7,705 bases of DNA from JAAERC01 sp965602655 (GTDB lineage: Bacteria; Zixibacteria; MSB-5A5; GN15; PGXB01), in NCBI GenBank assembly GCA_965602655.1, contig CBFCZE010000127.1, forward strand, positions 1 to 7,705, written 5' to 3'. The notes beneath the pieces are model-generated. The model was given only the letters and a program-made list of their open reading frames with translations, made no database searches and had not been told where the DNA came from. The translations under genes and the position numbers were made by a program. This document shows, piece by piece, positions 1 through 5,972 of this stretch (its first letter is position 1; the number at the start of each line of letters is the position of its first letter).

Positions 1-2183
1 GGCAGGCCGAAATTTGGCTCGTTGCGTTCCCAGTCATACAACAGATGAGTGAATTTCGTTACCTGTTTGGTTTTGATAAACAGATGACGGCGATACATTC
101 CCCGCAGACGGTACAACGGACAGGGCGCAGGGCCGAGCAAATGAACTTTGATTTTGGAAATCCTTAATTTGTTTTCAAGATTCTGTTTAAATAGAAGGGA
201 ATATTTGGAGACACTGTTTTCCTTTTTGGCCGCGAGACGAAAATTCACCAGTCGCGAAAATGGGGGATATGATAAACTTTTCCGCGATTCTATTTCACGC
301 TCATAAAACGTATCGTAATCCTGCCGGGCGGCATCATCGATTAAATCGAGATTCGGATTGTATGTCTGGATCACCACCTCACCCGGTATTATCCCGCGAC
401 CCGACCTTCCCGACACCTGTATCAGTTTGGCGAATAGTTTTTCCGGGGCGCGAAAATCGGGCATATCCAGACCGATATCGGCGTTGAGAACACCGACCAG
501 CGAGACATCGGGAAAATCAATCCCCTTGGTTACCATCTGCGTCCCCAGAAGGAGATTGTATTCACCGGTTGCAAATTTCGAAAGTATCAGATGAGCCTTA
601 TCCCGTCCTGCCGCGCTGTCGGAATCAAGTCGAGTAATTTTGACATCCTCAAAGAGTTCCGATATTTTCTCTTCTATCTTTTGCGTACCGGCTCCGATAT
701 AATCGAGTTTGTCGCTCTGGCATTCGGAACACAAATTATATGAACTGTCAGTGTAACCGCAAAAATGGCACAACAGCTTATGGCCGCTTTTATGATACGT
801 CAGACTTATCTGACAGTGCGGACACTCAGGCGTAAAACCGCAATTATGACATCGAATCCGTGGTGAAAAGCCGCGGCGGTTTAAATAAAGAATTACCTGA
901 TTTTTCCTGCGGAACGAGTCTTTGATTTTGGAAATCATCGTTGATGAGAAAAAAGGATTATCGTATGATGGACGTTCTTCTTTCAAATCAATCAGGCGTG
1001 TAATAGGCAGTTTGGTTTTTTCAGGACGCTGTGTTAGCTTAAGCATTTTGTATCGGCCGTTTTGCGCATTGGAAAATGATTCCAGCGATGGTGTCGCAGT
1101 TCCCAGAACAATTGGAATATCGGATATTTTGGCACGCATCACGGCAGCGTCGCGAGCCTGGAAACGGGGGGAGGGGTCATCCTGCTTGTATGATTCGTCA
1201 TGTTCCTCATCGATAACTATCAATCCAAGATTTTCAAGTGGCGCAAATATCGCAGAGCGGGCCCCGATAACAATTTTGTATTGCCCCGATTTTATATTCT
1301 GCCAGACCAAAAGACGTTCCTTTGGCTTGAGGGCCGAATGCAGAAGCGCGATATTCTCGCCAAAAAATGATTTGAAATATGACAGCAAGGTTCCGGCCAG
1401 GGCAATTTCCGGTACCAATACCAGCACGGTTCCGCCGTTTTTTATTACCTCCGATGCAACATGACAATAAACAAGGGTTTTTCCCGAGCCGGTAATACCA
1501 TATAACAGCCAGGGTGTAAATCCCCCCAAATTTTCCCCAAGAGTTTTTATGGCAATGGTCTGTTCAATATTGGATTTTATATTAGATACATCTGCGCGAG
1601 GTTTGAAATAGCTGAATATATCCGGTTTTTCTTGTGCTGATCTAATAATATTTTCTTTATTATTTTCTACCCATGATTCTTTTAGTACTTCCGCGTCCAA
1701 AAGTTTTTCCAATAATCCGGGCTCAGATTTATTTAAGAATGTTATATCTCTGGTTGTTAGTTTCCCTGCCTTTTCGATTTTTTTTTGGGATTTTTCAGGC
1801 AGGTGGTACTCATCCATTAACGTATTAAATCCACTGGATGGAACATAATAAGGCCGCTTTAAGCGACGAAGGTTCGGAGGAATCGCGGCATTGAGGGTAT
1901 CGCCGATACCGGCATAATAATATTCCGACATCCAGAGCAAAAACCGGTACAGATTTTTATCAAATAGCGGACTCTTATCGACTATATCAATGATTTCACG
2001 CAGTTTTTGTGTTGGAGTCGATTTTGCTTTTTCGATAAAATAACCGCTAAGTTTTCTTCTTCCAAATGGTACTATTACCCTCTGTCCCGGTTTTAAATTT
2101 TGATAGAATATCTCATTGCATTTATAAGTAAAGAGCTTTCGCCCGGTATTGGGGATGGCAATATTTATCAAAAACATCTTCAT
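1..2183 (-). CDS. priA: Primosomal protein N' (replication restart helicase PriA), C-terminus cut off by window edge
   Basis: PriA is a cytoplasmic superfamily 2 3'-5' DNA helicase that recognises stalled or collapsed forks and starts reassembly of the primosome. About 727 residues are read in one open frame with no stop, running off the left edge; E. coli PriA has 732, and some C-terminal residues are missing here. The N-terminal DNA-binding domain (about 1-105) opens FLINIAIPNTGRKLFTY and includes AAIPPNLRR. The helicase core has Walker A GITGSGKT (229-236), Walker B DEEH (325-328), GTATPS (361-366), GTQMVTKGIDFPDV (547-560) and the arginine motif QVSGRSGRG (589-597). Eight zinc-binding cysteines (445, 448, 454, 457, 472, 475, 485, 488) have exactly the spacing known from E. 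coli PriA. No key residue is missing. The start is ATG at 2183 or at 2177 (MKM); neither has a Shine-Dalgarno sequence, but conserved sequence begins at once, so the start cannot be far off. The identification is near certain. Confidence 0.97.
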   Translation of the reverse strand, partial: MKMFLINIAIPNTGRKLFTYKCNEIFYQNLKPGQRVIVPFGRRKLSGYFIEKAKSTPTQKLREIIDIVDKSPLFDKNLYRFLLWMSEYYYAGIGDTLNAAIPPNLRRLKRPYYVPSSGFNTLMDEYHLPEKSQKKIEKAGKLTTRDITFLNKSEPGLLEKLLDAEVLKESWVENNKENIIRSAQEKPDIFSYFKPRADVSNIKSNIEQTIAIKTLGENLGGFTPWLLYGITGSGKTLVYCHVASEVIKNGGTVLVLVPEIALAGTLLSYFKSFFGENIALLHSALKPKERLLVWQNIKSGQYKIVIGARSAIFAPLENLGLIVIDEEHDESYKQDDPSPRFQARDAAVMRAKISDIPIVLGTATPSLESFSNAQNGRYKMLKLTQRPEKTKLPITRLIDLKEERPSYDNPFFSSTMISKIKDSFRRKNQVILYLNRRGFSPRIRCHNCGFTPECPHCQISLTYHKSGHKLLCHFCGYTDSSYNLCSECQSDKLDYIGAGTQKIEEKISELFEDVKITRLDSDSAAGRDKAHLILSKFATGEYNLLLGTQMVTKGIDFPDVSLVGVLNADIGLDMPDFRAPEKLFAKLIQVSGRSGRGIIPGEVVIQTYNPNLDLIDDAARQDYDTFYEREIESRKSLSYPPFSRLVNFRLAAKKENSVSKYSLLFKQNLENKLRISKIKVHLLGPAPCPLYRLRGMYRRHLFIKTKQVTKFTHLLYDWERNEPNFGL

Positions 2184-2186
2184 TTC

Positions 2187-2215
2187 AAAAAAAAGGCAGG
2201 TCAATAAGACCTGCC
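2187..2215 (-). terminator. Rho-independent terminator after the TPR gene
   Basis: Read on the minus strand, GGCAGGTC, loop TTATT and GACCTGCC form a perfect 8-bp stem, followed directly by eight T residues. It begins 23 bases after the TPR gene stop codon, so it is best explained as that gene's terminator. The T-tract ends three bases before the priA ATG at 2183. Any priA transcript must therefore either read through this hairpin or start inside or after it. Confidence 0.9.
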
Positions 2216-2238
2216 TGCAAGATTATGCAACTAATTTT

Positions 2239-3618
2239 TTAGCCTCTCAATTCCTTTATTTTGGCTTCAGCATTTTTGGCTTTTTCCGGAAATCCCTGGG
2301 TTTCATAGAGGCTAAGTAAGACCTCCCACAATTTGACATCGCCCGGATCAACCTCCAAGGCTTTTTCGTATGGTTCAATGGCATCTTTAAATTGCCGTAA
2401 CTGTATGTAACAATCGCCTAAATTTACCCAGAAATCAAAAACCTGAGGGGACATTTCGGTTAATTTTTTAAATTGCATCGAAGCATCTTCATAGTTGCCC
2501 AGGATCATTGTTACAACTGCACATTGCTCCAGGGCTATGGCATCATTGGTGTCCACTTCGGCCGCATTGCAATAATAGAAAGCCGATGAGTCAAGCGATG
2601 CATTCTGCAGCGATTGATATTTTTCTGCCTCACTCTCGTTTTTCTCCTGCCTGAAAAATTTGATAGAATCAGAATAGGTCTGGGACCTGAAAAGCCATAT
2701 CTGACCGATATCAAAAAAGGGGGAGGCAATTGATGAATCAATAGAAATAGCTTTGTGATTATATGCCAGAACCGAATCGAACATCTGCATATTATTAAAA
2801 CAGACAGCTATATTCAAAATTGTATTGATATCATCAGGACTCAATTTCAACAGTTTTTTAAAGAAAACGATAGAATTTCCCCAGTCTTTTAATTGAATAT
2901 GAGAATATGCAATTGACTGAACCAGATTAATTTGTCCCGAATCGAGGGCATATGCCTGAGTAAACCAGTAAAGAGCCGAATCGGTATTATCCAGACGGTC
3001 ATATAAAAGACCCATACCTTCCAATGATTTATATTCATCAGGATTAACTGCTGCCGATATCCTGAAAAATCCTAGTCCGGTATCGGCCGCTGCCATAAGC
3101 TCGGCTGTGGCCACGTCCAGCTCAATGGAATCGGCGGCATTGGCCACATTCGGCTTTAATTTTTTGTCCAGACGCTCAATTATTTTAACACCCTCGTTAT
3201 AATTCTTTCCCCATGACCCCTTAATAATTGAATCAATTACAGCCTGGAAATCGTCACAGTCAGATTTATATTTCTTTTTGACATCTTTACTATTGCAGGC
3301 AATTTTCATTGAATCGTAATTGGCCGTCATTTTTTTGAAAAAATCAACCTTGCCATCAAATGTGTACTCGCGCGAGGCATACTCAGCGAAAATATTTCCG
3401 CGATAGAAATAGGCCTGCGGAATCATCCCATAATCGGTAAGAGCTGTGTCAAAATATGCCATTGCTTCTTCATATCGAGGGGGAATTGAAAAGAGGGCAA
3501 TTCGCCCCGATGATAACATTGGACTAACACCCTTTTTCACTCTTCTCCGTCCAGCAATTGCCGGCAGGGCCATAAGAATAATTAATGATAATACCAAAAT
3601 AATCTTAAAATGCCGCAT
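2239..3618 (-). CDS. Exported TPR-repeat protein of unknown function
   Basis: The 459-residue protein starts with a Sec signal peptide: charged MRHFK, a hydrophobic core (6-17), then ALPAIA followed by G, a good signal peptidase I site after A22. No lipobox cysteine is present, so the mature protein is probably periplasmic or secreted, although it begins with an unusually basic GRRRVKKG. The rest is helical. Tetratricopeptide repeats are clearest at about 197-228, 231-262, 265-296, 359-392 and 394-426, with a final helical pair at 428-458. Typical repeat ends are KKLLKLSPDD and YEKALEVDPGD. TPR arrays are protein-binding scaffolds, and the partner cannot be read from sequence. A segment at about 85-160 with little TPR character interrupts the array. 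The start is supported by AGGAG (3625-3629), 6 bases before ATG. A strong promoter lies upstream and a terminator follows. The neighbouring exported DUF4139 gene on the same strand is a possible functional partner, which is inference only. Confidence 0.9.
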   Translation of the reverse strand: MRHFKIILVLSLIILMALPAIAGRRRVKKGVSPMLSSGRIALFSIPPRYEEAMAYFDTALTDYGMIPQAYFYRGNIFAEYASREYTFDGKVDFFKKMTANYDSMKIACNSKDVKKKYKSDCDDFQAVIDSIIKGSWGKNYNEGVKIIERLDKKLKPNVANAADSIELDVATAELMAAADTGLGFFRISAAVNPDEYKSLEGMGLLYDRLDNTDSALYWFTQAYALDSGQINLVQSIAYSHIQLKDWGNSIVFFKKLLKLSPDDINTILNIAVCFNNMQMFDSVLAYNHKAISIDSSIASPFFDIGQIWLFRSQTYSDSIKFFRQEKNESEAEKYQSLQNASLDSSAFYYCNAAEVDTNDAIALEQCAVVTMILGNYEDASMQFKKLTEMSPQVFDFWVNLGDCYIQLRQFKDAIEPYEKALEVDPGDVKLWEVLLSLYETQGFPEKAKNAEAKIKELRG

Positions 3619-3663
3619 CGAATACTCCTAACTAATTGTTCCTCTCCAGTTATATTAGGTGCG

Positions 3664-3692
3664 AAAATAACAGTTTTAACCGGGAGTGTCAA
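3664..3692 (-). promoter_or_regulatory. Sigma70-type promoter for the TPR gene, with extended -10
   Basis: On the minus strand a perfect -35 TTGACA (3687-3692) is followed by a 17-bp spacer and -10 TATTTT (3664-3669, 4 of 6 matches to TATAAT). The -10 is preceded by TGT, giving an extended -10 (TGnTATnnT). Transcription would begin near 3657, leaving a leader of about 38 bases containing the AGGAG ribosome site. The whole element sits between the DUF4139 stop and the TPR start, so the TPR gene can be expressed on its own. Confidence 0.75.
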
Positions 3693-3708
3693 CCATTATT
3701 CTCTTCAT

Positions 3709-5067
3709 CTACCGACCGGTTCGAACGGTAAAAGTTATCTTTTCTTTGCCATTGGCTGAGACCAGAATATTAAATTGAATTGTGTTAGCATCTTTTTTGT
3801 CAAAATCATGACTCTTGTTTTTAATCTCCCAATCGCCATAGAGCAGTTTCTCTACTATAATAGTGACGTCTTCATCTTTGTGATTGCGCAATTCGATTGA
3901 AAAAGTTCTTTCCTCAACCCGATCAGAAAGACGTTCATAATTGATAATTTTCTGCTCGGCGGAGATATCAAAGGCATAACCAACCGTTAGTTTAACACTT
4001 TCATCTTTTGGCGTATGGTCTATTCTATCCTCACCCAGCAAAATCATAGAACCGTCAGAGTCGGCCTTAAAAATCCTTGCCCGGCCGGCCGGCAGGGGGA
4101 TTCCCAGACCGGATTCCTTTGAATTTTCAAATTTAAGGGCGACTCTTATCTTTTTATCATTTTTTTCAGGTTCATAATAATATTCCTTCTCAATATCGGT
4201 CGAGGACGGATTAAAAAGGGCGATCTGTTTGATTTCCTTGTCGGCGATAGTGGCCTTTCGCGGAAGCGTATATAGATGATACTCAAAGAATTCTTTTTCT
4301 TCAAAAGCGACGCCTTTGGCCGCTGACATCGTTACCATTTCATATTCCGGGCGACCCACGCCGCGTTTTTTGGGCGCACGATGAATATCTCCGGCGACTA
4401 ATTTCAAAGCTGCATCCCTATAGGTTGCTCCGGAGTTATTGGTAATCGATGACCAGCCGTTCCAGCCGAGATTTTTTTCATCTTCGGAAAGTATCCCGAC
4501 ATATTCGGCTGTCCAGTTTAAGCCACTGGTTTGATAGCTGACATTGCACTTGGTCTCCCCGGTAAAATCGGATGAATACAGCCAAAACAATGTCGGCCGG
4601 GTAATTAATCCTTCGGGAAGTTCCGGAAAATCGACATTAACAATCTGACTCATCTGAATGATCTGAATTTTCCCGGATTTTTCTTTAAGAACGGCCGATC
4701 CGCCTGAAAATGACAGCAAGGTACCGCCAAAAATACGTCCTTCCTTGTCAATAATGTCAATATCTTTGTCAATATATTTGGCGTAAATCTTATCGGGAGA
4801 AACCAGATCATAAGCATAATTTTGCTCCAGAATCGATACCGATTTATTTTTGTCCAGCAGTTTAAAACCGACTGAAGTCGGGTCAATTTGCGATGGAACA
4901 TCAATAAATGAAACCTGCCCCTTACCTTTATCAAAACTTAGATGTCGAATCTCTCTGACAACGCCGAGGTTGCCATTATATACTGTTACCGAAACCTCGG
5001 CGGCCAGCGATCCTGCCAAAAGCAAAACCACAAACACTGAAATTATCAGTCCATTTTTTGTTTTCAT
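3709..5067 (-). CDS. Exported DUF4139 domain-containing protein
   Basis: The 452-residue protein has an N-terminal signal peptide (MKTKNG, then hydrophobic 7-18, with likely cleavage near A22/A23), so it probably works in the periplasm or outside the cell. The N-terminal part (24-155) has features of this family: VTVYNGNLGVVREI (28-41), DVPSQIDPTSV (56-66), LEQNYAYDLVSPDKIYAKYI (80-99), then PELPEGLITRPTLFWLY (148-164). The DUF4139 region follows, with VSYQTSGLNWTAEYV (176-190), ITNNSGATYRDAALKLVAGD (208-227) and a beta-rich C-terminal half ending ITFTVRTGR. The family is known for mucoidy-inhibitor-A-like and related proteins. No enzymatic activity is established that I could assign here, and I see no catalytic motif. 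The start has a canonical AAGGAG (5074-5079), 6 bases before ATG. It may be co-transcribed with the TPR gene 90 bases downstream, as I see no terminator between them. I am confident of the family but not of the function. Confidence 0.92.
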   Translation of the reverse strand: MKTKNGLIISVFVVLLLAGSLAAEVSVTVYNGNLGVVREIRHLSFDKGKGQVSFIDVPSQIDPTSVGFKLLDKNKSVSILEQNYAYDLVSPDKIYAKYIDKDIDIIDKEGRIFGGTLLSFSGGSAVLKEKSGKIQIIQMSQIVNVDFPELPEGLITRPTLFWLYSSDFTGETKCNVSYQTSGLNWTAEYVGILSEDEKNLGWNGWSSITNNSGATYRDAALKLVAGDIHRAPKKRGVGRPEYEMVTMSAAKGVAFEEKEFFEYHLYTLPRKATIADKEIKQIALFNPSSTDIEKEYYYEPEKNDKKIRVALKFENSKESGLGIPLPAGRARIFKADSDGSMILLGEDRIDHTPKDESVKLTVGYAFDISAEQKIINYERLSDRVEERTFSIELRNHKDEDVTIIVEKLLYGDWEIKNKSHDFDKKDANTIQFNILVSANGKEKITFTVRTGR

Positions 5068-5088
5068 TATCTTCTCCTTACAAATAGT

Positions 5089-5111
5089 TAAATATTGTTT
5101 TCAAATATTTA
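5089..5111. repeat. Short AT-only inverted repeat in the DUF4139 leader
   Basis: TAAATATT (5089-5096) and AATATTTA (5104-5111) are perfect 8-base inverted arms around a 7-base loop. They lie about 10 bases upstream of the AAGGAG ribosome site of the DUF4139 gene. The repeat could be an operator or a weak leader hairpin. In such AT-rich DNA it could also arise by chance. Confidence 0.3.
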
Positions 5112-5230
5112 TACAAATATAATGAAGAAAACTTCCCAATCATATCAACAAAAAAACGTCCAAAACAGTCAAGTTGTTAATTTAATTAAAGTTATAGAAA
5201 TGATATTTAAAAATACACCAATTTTATCGT

Positions 5231-5250
5231 AGAAAATAATTATCATTGAC
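5231..5250 (+). promoter_or_regulatory. Possible Fur-type operator overlapping the phosphatidyltransferase promoter
   Basis: The stretch AGAAAAT-A-ATTATCA (5231-5245) matches the 7-1-7 Fur consensus TGATAAT-N-ATTATCA at 12 of 14 positions, with the right half perfect. Compared with the classic 19-base box, 5232-5250 matches 14 of 19. It abuts and partly overlaps the -35 TTGACT, where a bound repressor would block RNA polymerase. The surrounding DNA is very AT-rich, which raises the chance of a random match, and no Fur gene is in the window. Confidence 0.35.
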
Positions 5251-5274
5251 TCGTCGGTTTTTAAAAATTATTCT
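5246..5274 (+). promoter_or_regulatory. Sigma70-type promoter for the CDP-alcohol phosphatidyltransferase gene
   Basis: The -35 TTGACT (5246-5251, 5 of 6 matches to consensus), a 17-bp spacer and -10 TATTCT (5269-5274, 4 of 6) point rightward. The predicted transcription start is near 5281-5282. That leaves only about 7-8 bases before ATG 5289, or about 22 before ATG 5304, which bears on the choice of start codon. Confidence 0.55.
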
Positions 5275-5288
5275 ATTTTATTAACCGA

Positions 5289-5972
5289 ATGTTGGAAAGC
5301 CTTATGAACGGTATTGAAAAAATTAATTTCAATGAGATATTTCAGATTCAGAATTTGATGTCACTTCTTCGGATTCTTCTAACACCTTTGATTGGCTATT
5401 TCCTTTGGGTCAATAGTGATCAAGCAACGCTTATTACAGTTATTTTGCTGGTAATTGCCGGAGCCAGCGATTACTTCGATGGATACTTGGCTCGCAAATT
5501 GAACCGCTTAACATCATTAGGACTTATTCTTGATCCCCTGGCTGATAAGATTTTTGCAACCATTTTAATAATTGAGCTTATCTTTTTAAGAAATTTCCCT
5601 GTCTGGCTGGCCGGAATAATTTTTTTGCGGGATATTATAATTCTTTTCGGTGCTTTTATAATGATGAAACAAAAAAACCTGATACCGTTTTCTATAAACA
5701 GCGGCAAATATTATTTTGCGGCTCTGGCGCTTCTGATTGCCAGCTACGTAATTAGATTTTCTTTCGGACAGCAACTCTGTTTATATATGACGGTGATTTT
5801 ATTTATTGTTTCGTCGTTTGAATATGCTAAAAATTATTATCTGGTTACACATGGCCAAAAGATAAAAAGACCTTCAGAAAATCTTCTTTATATGTATATC
5901 CGGGGTGGATTGACCGTAGTTTTCTCGGTTATCTATTTATATAAACTGTTTGAGCAGTTTATCGGTTTTTAG
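5289..5972 (+). CDS. CDP-alcohol phosphatidyltransferase family protein (PgsA-like phospholipid synthase)
   Basis: This integral inner-membrane enzyme moves a phosphatidyl group from CDP-diacylglycerol to an alcohol acceptor, releasing CMP. The complete family signature DxxDGxxARx8GxxxDxxxD is present: D61, D64, G65, A68, R69, G78, D82 and D86, the aspartates being metal and catalytic ligands. NLMSLLRILLTP (22-33) is the usual entry helix. About six hydrophobic helices can be seen, near 26-41, 47-60, 88-100, 105-126, 142-157 and 163-177, plus a C-terminal one at 204-221; 227 residues is slightly longer than typical PgsA. The closest style is phosphatidylglycerolphosphate synthase. However, residues 114-115 are RD where I recall RE in most PgsA proteins, so a cardiolipin-synthase-type or other acceptor use is possible. 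ATG 5289 gives the full frame. ATG 5304 (MNGIEK) follows GGAAAG (5294-5299) and better fits the predicted promoter. The stop overlaps the convergent receptor gene. Confidence 0.93.
   Translation: MLESLMNGIEKINFNEIFQIQNLMSLLRILLTPLIGYFLWVNSDQATLITVILLVIAGASDYFDGYLARKLNRLTSLGLILDPLADKIFATILIIELIFLRNFPVWLAGIIFLRDIIILFGAFIMMKQKNLIPFSINSGKYYFAALALLIASYVIRFSFGQQLCLYMTVILFIVSSFEYAKNYYLVTHGQKIKRPSENLLYMYIRGGLTVVFSVIYLYKLFEQFIGF
5941..5970 (+). terminator. Terminator-like stem-loop inside the 3' end of the phosphatidyltransferase gene
   Basis: ATAAACTG (5941-5948), loop TTTGAG and CAGTTTAT (5955-5962) form a perfect 8-bp stem, followed by CGG and then TTTTT (5966-5970) that runs into the TAG stop. 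The stem has only two GC pairs and the T-run is offset by three bases, so termination would be weak. On the other strand the same stem-loop lies 6 bases past the receptor stop, but without a T-run. Confidence 0.4.

Larger units (their letters stand above)
5068..5288. other. AT-rich divergent intergenic region
   Basis: This 221-base gap separates the leftward DUF4139 gene from the rightward phosphatidyltransferase gene, so it must hold control signals for both. I see no ORF with coding character and no RNA gene in it. The rightward promoter and a Fur-like box (annotated separately) occupy the right end. The left end holds the DUF4139 ribosome site and an AT-only inverted repeat. I could not find a convincing leftward promoter: TTGATA (5143-5148) and AT-rich -10-like words exist, but not at good spacing. 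Confidence 0.7.

Noticed and set aside
260..594. Two overlapping rightward short open frames
   Set aside because: They are antisense to the conserved PriA helicase motif V/VI region and its C-terminal part, and have low-complexity translations without a domain or ribosome site.
922..1464. 180-codon rightward open frame
   Set aside because: It lies antisense inside priA, whose minus-strand frame carries the helicase motifs and zinc cysteines; the rightward translation shows no recognisable domain.
3714..3732. Imperfect hairpin ACCG/CGGT at the 3' end of the DUF4139 gene as a terminator
   Set aside because: The stem is short and bulged, and no T-run follows it on the minus strand.
1381..4720. 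Shared 12-mer TGACAGCAAGGT in priA (near 1380) and the DUF4139 gene (near 4709)
   Set aside because: Both copies encode TLLS in unrelated proteins; a single short match is best explained by chance and codon use, not by a repeat element.
4650..4934. 94-codon leftward open frame in another frame
   Set aside because: It is a shadow of the DUF4139 gene on the same strand, whose own frame has the family motifs, signal peptide and ribosome site.
4850..5122. 90-codon rightward open frame over the DUF4139 start
   Set aside because: It is mostly antisense to the signal-peptide end of the DUF4139 gene and has no start signal or domain.
5116..5172. Leftward promoter for the DUF4139 gene from TTGACT (5167-5172) or TTGATA (5143-5148)
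   Set aside because: No acceptable -10 lies at 16-18 bp from either; the better -10-like words sit at 20 bp or more, so I do not call it.
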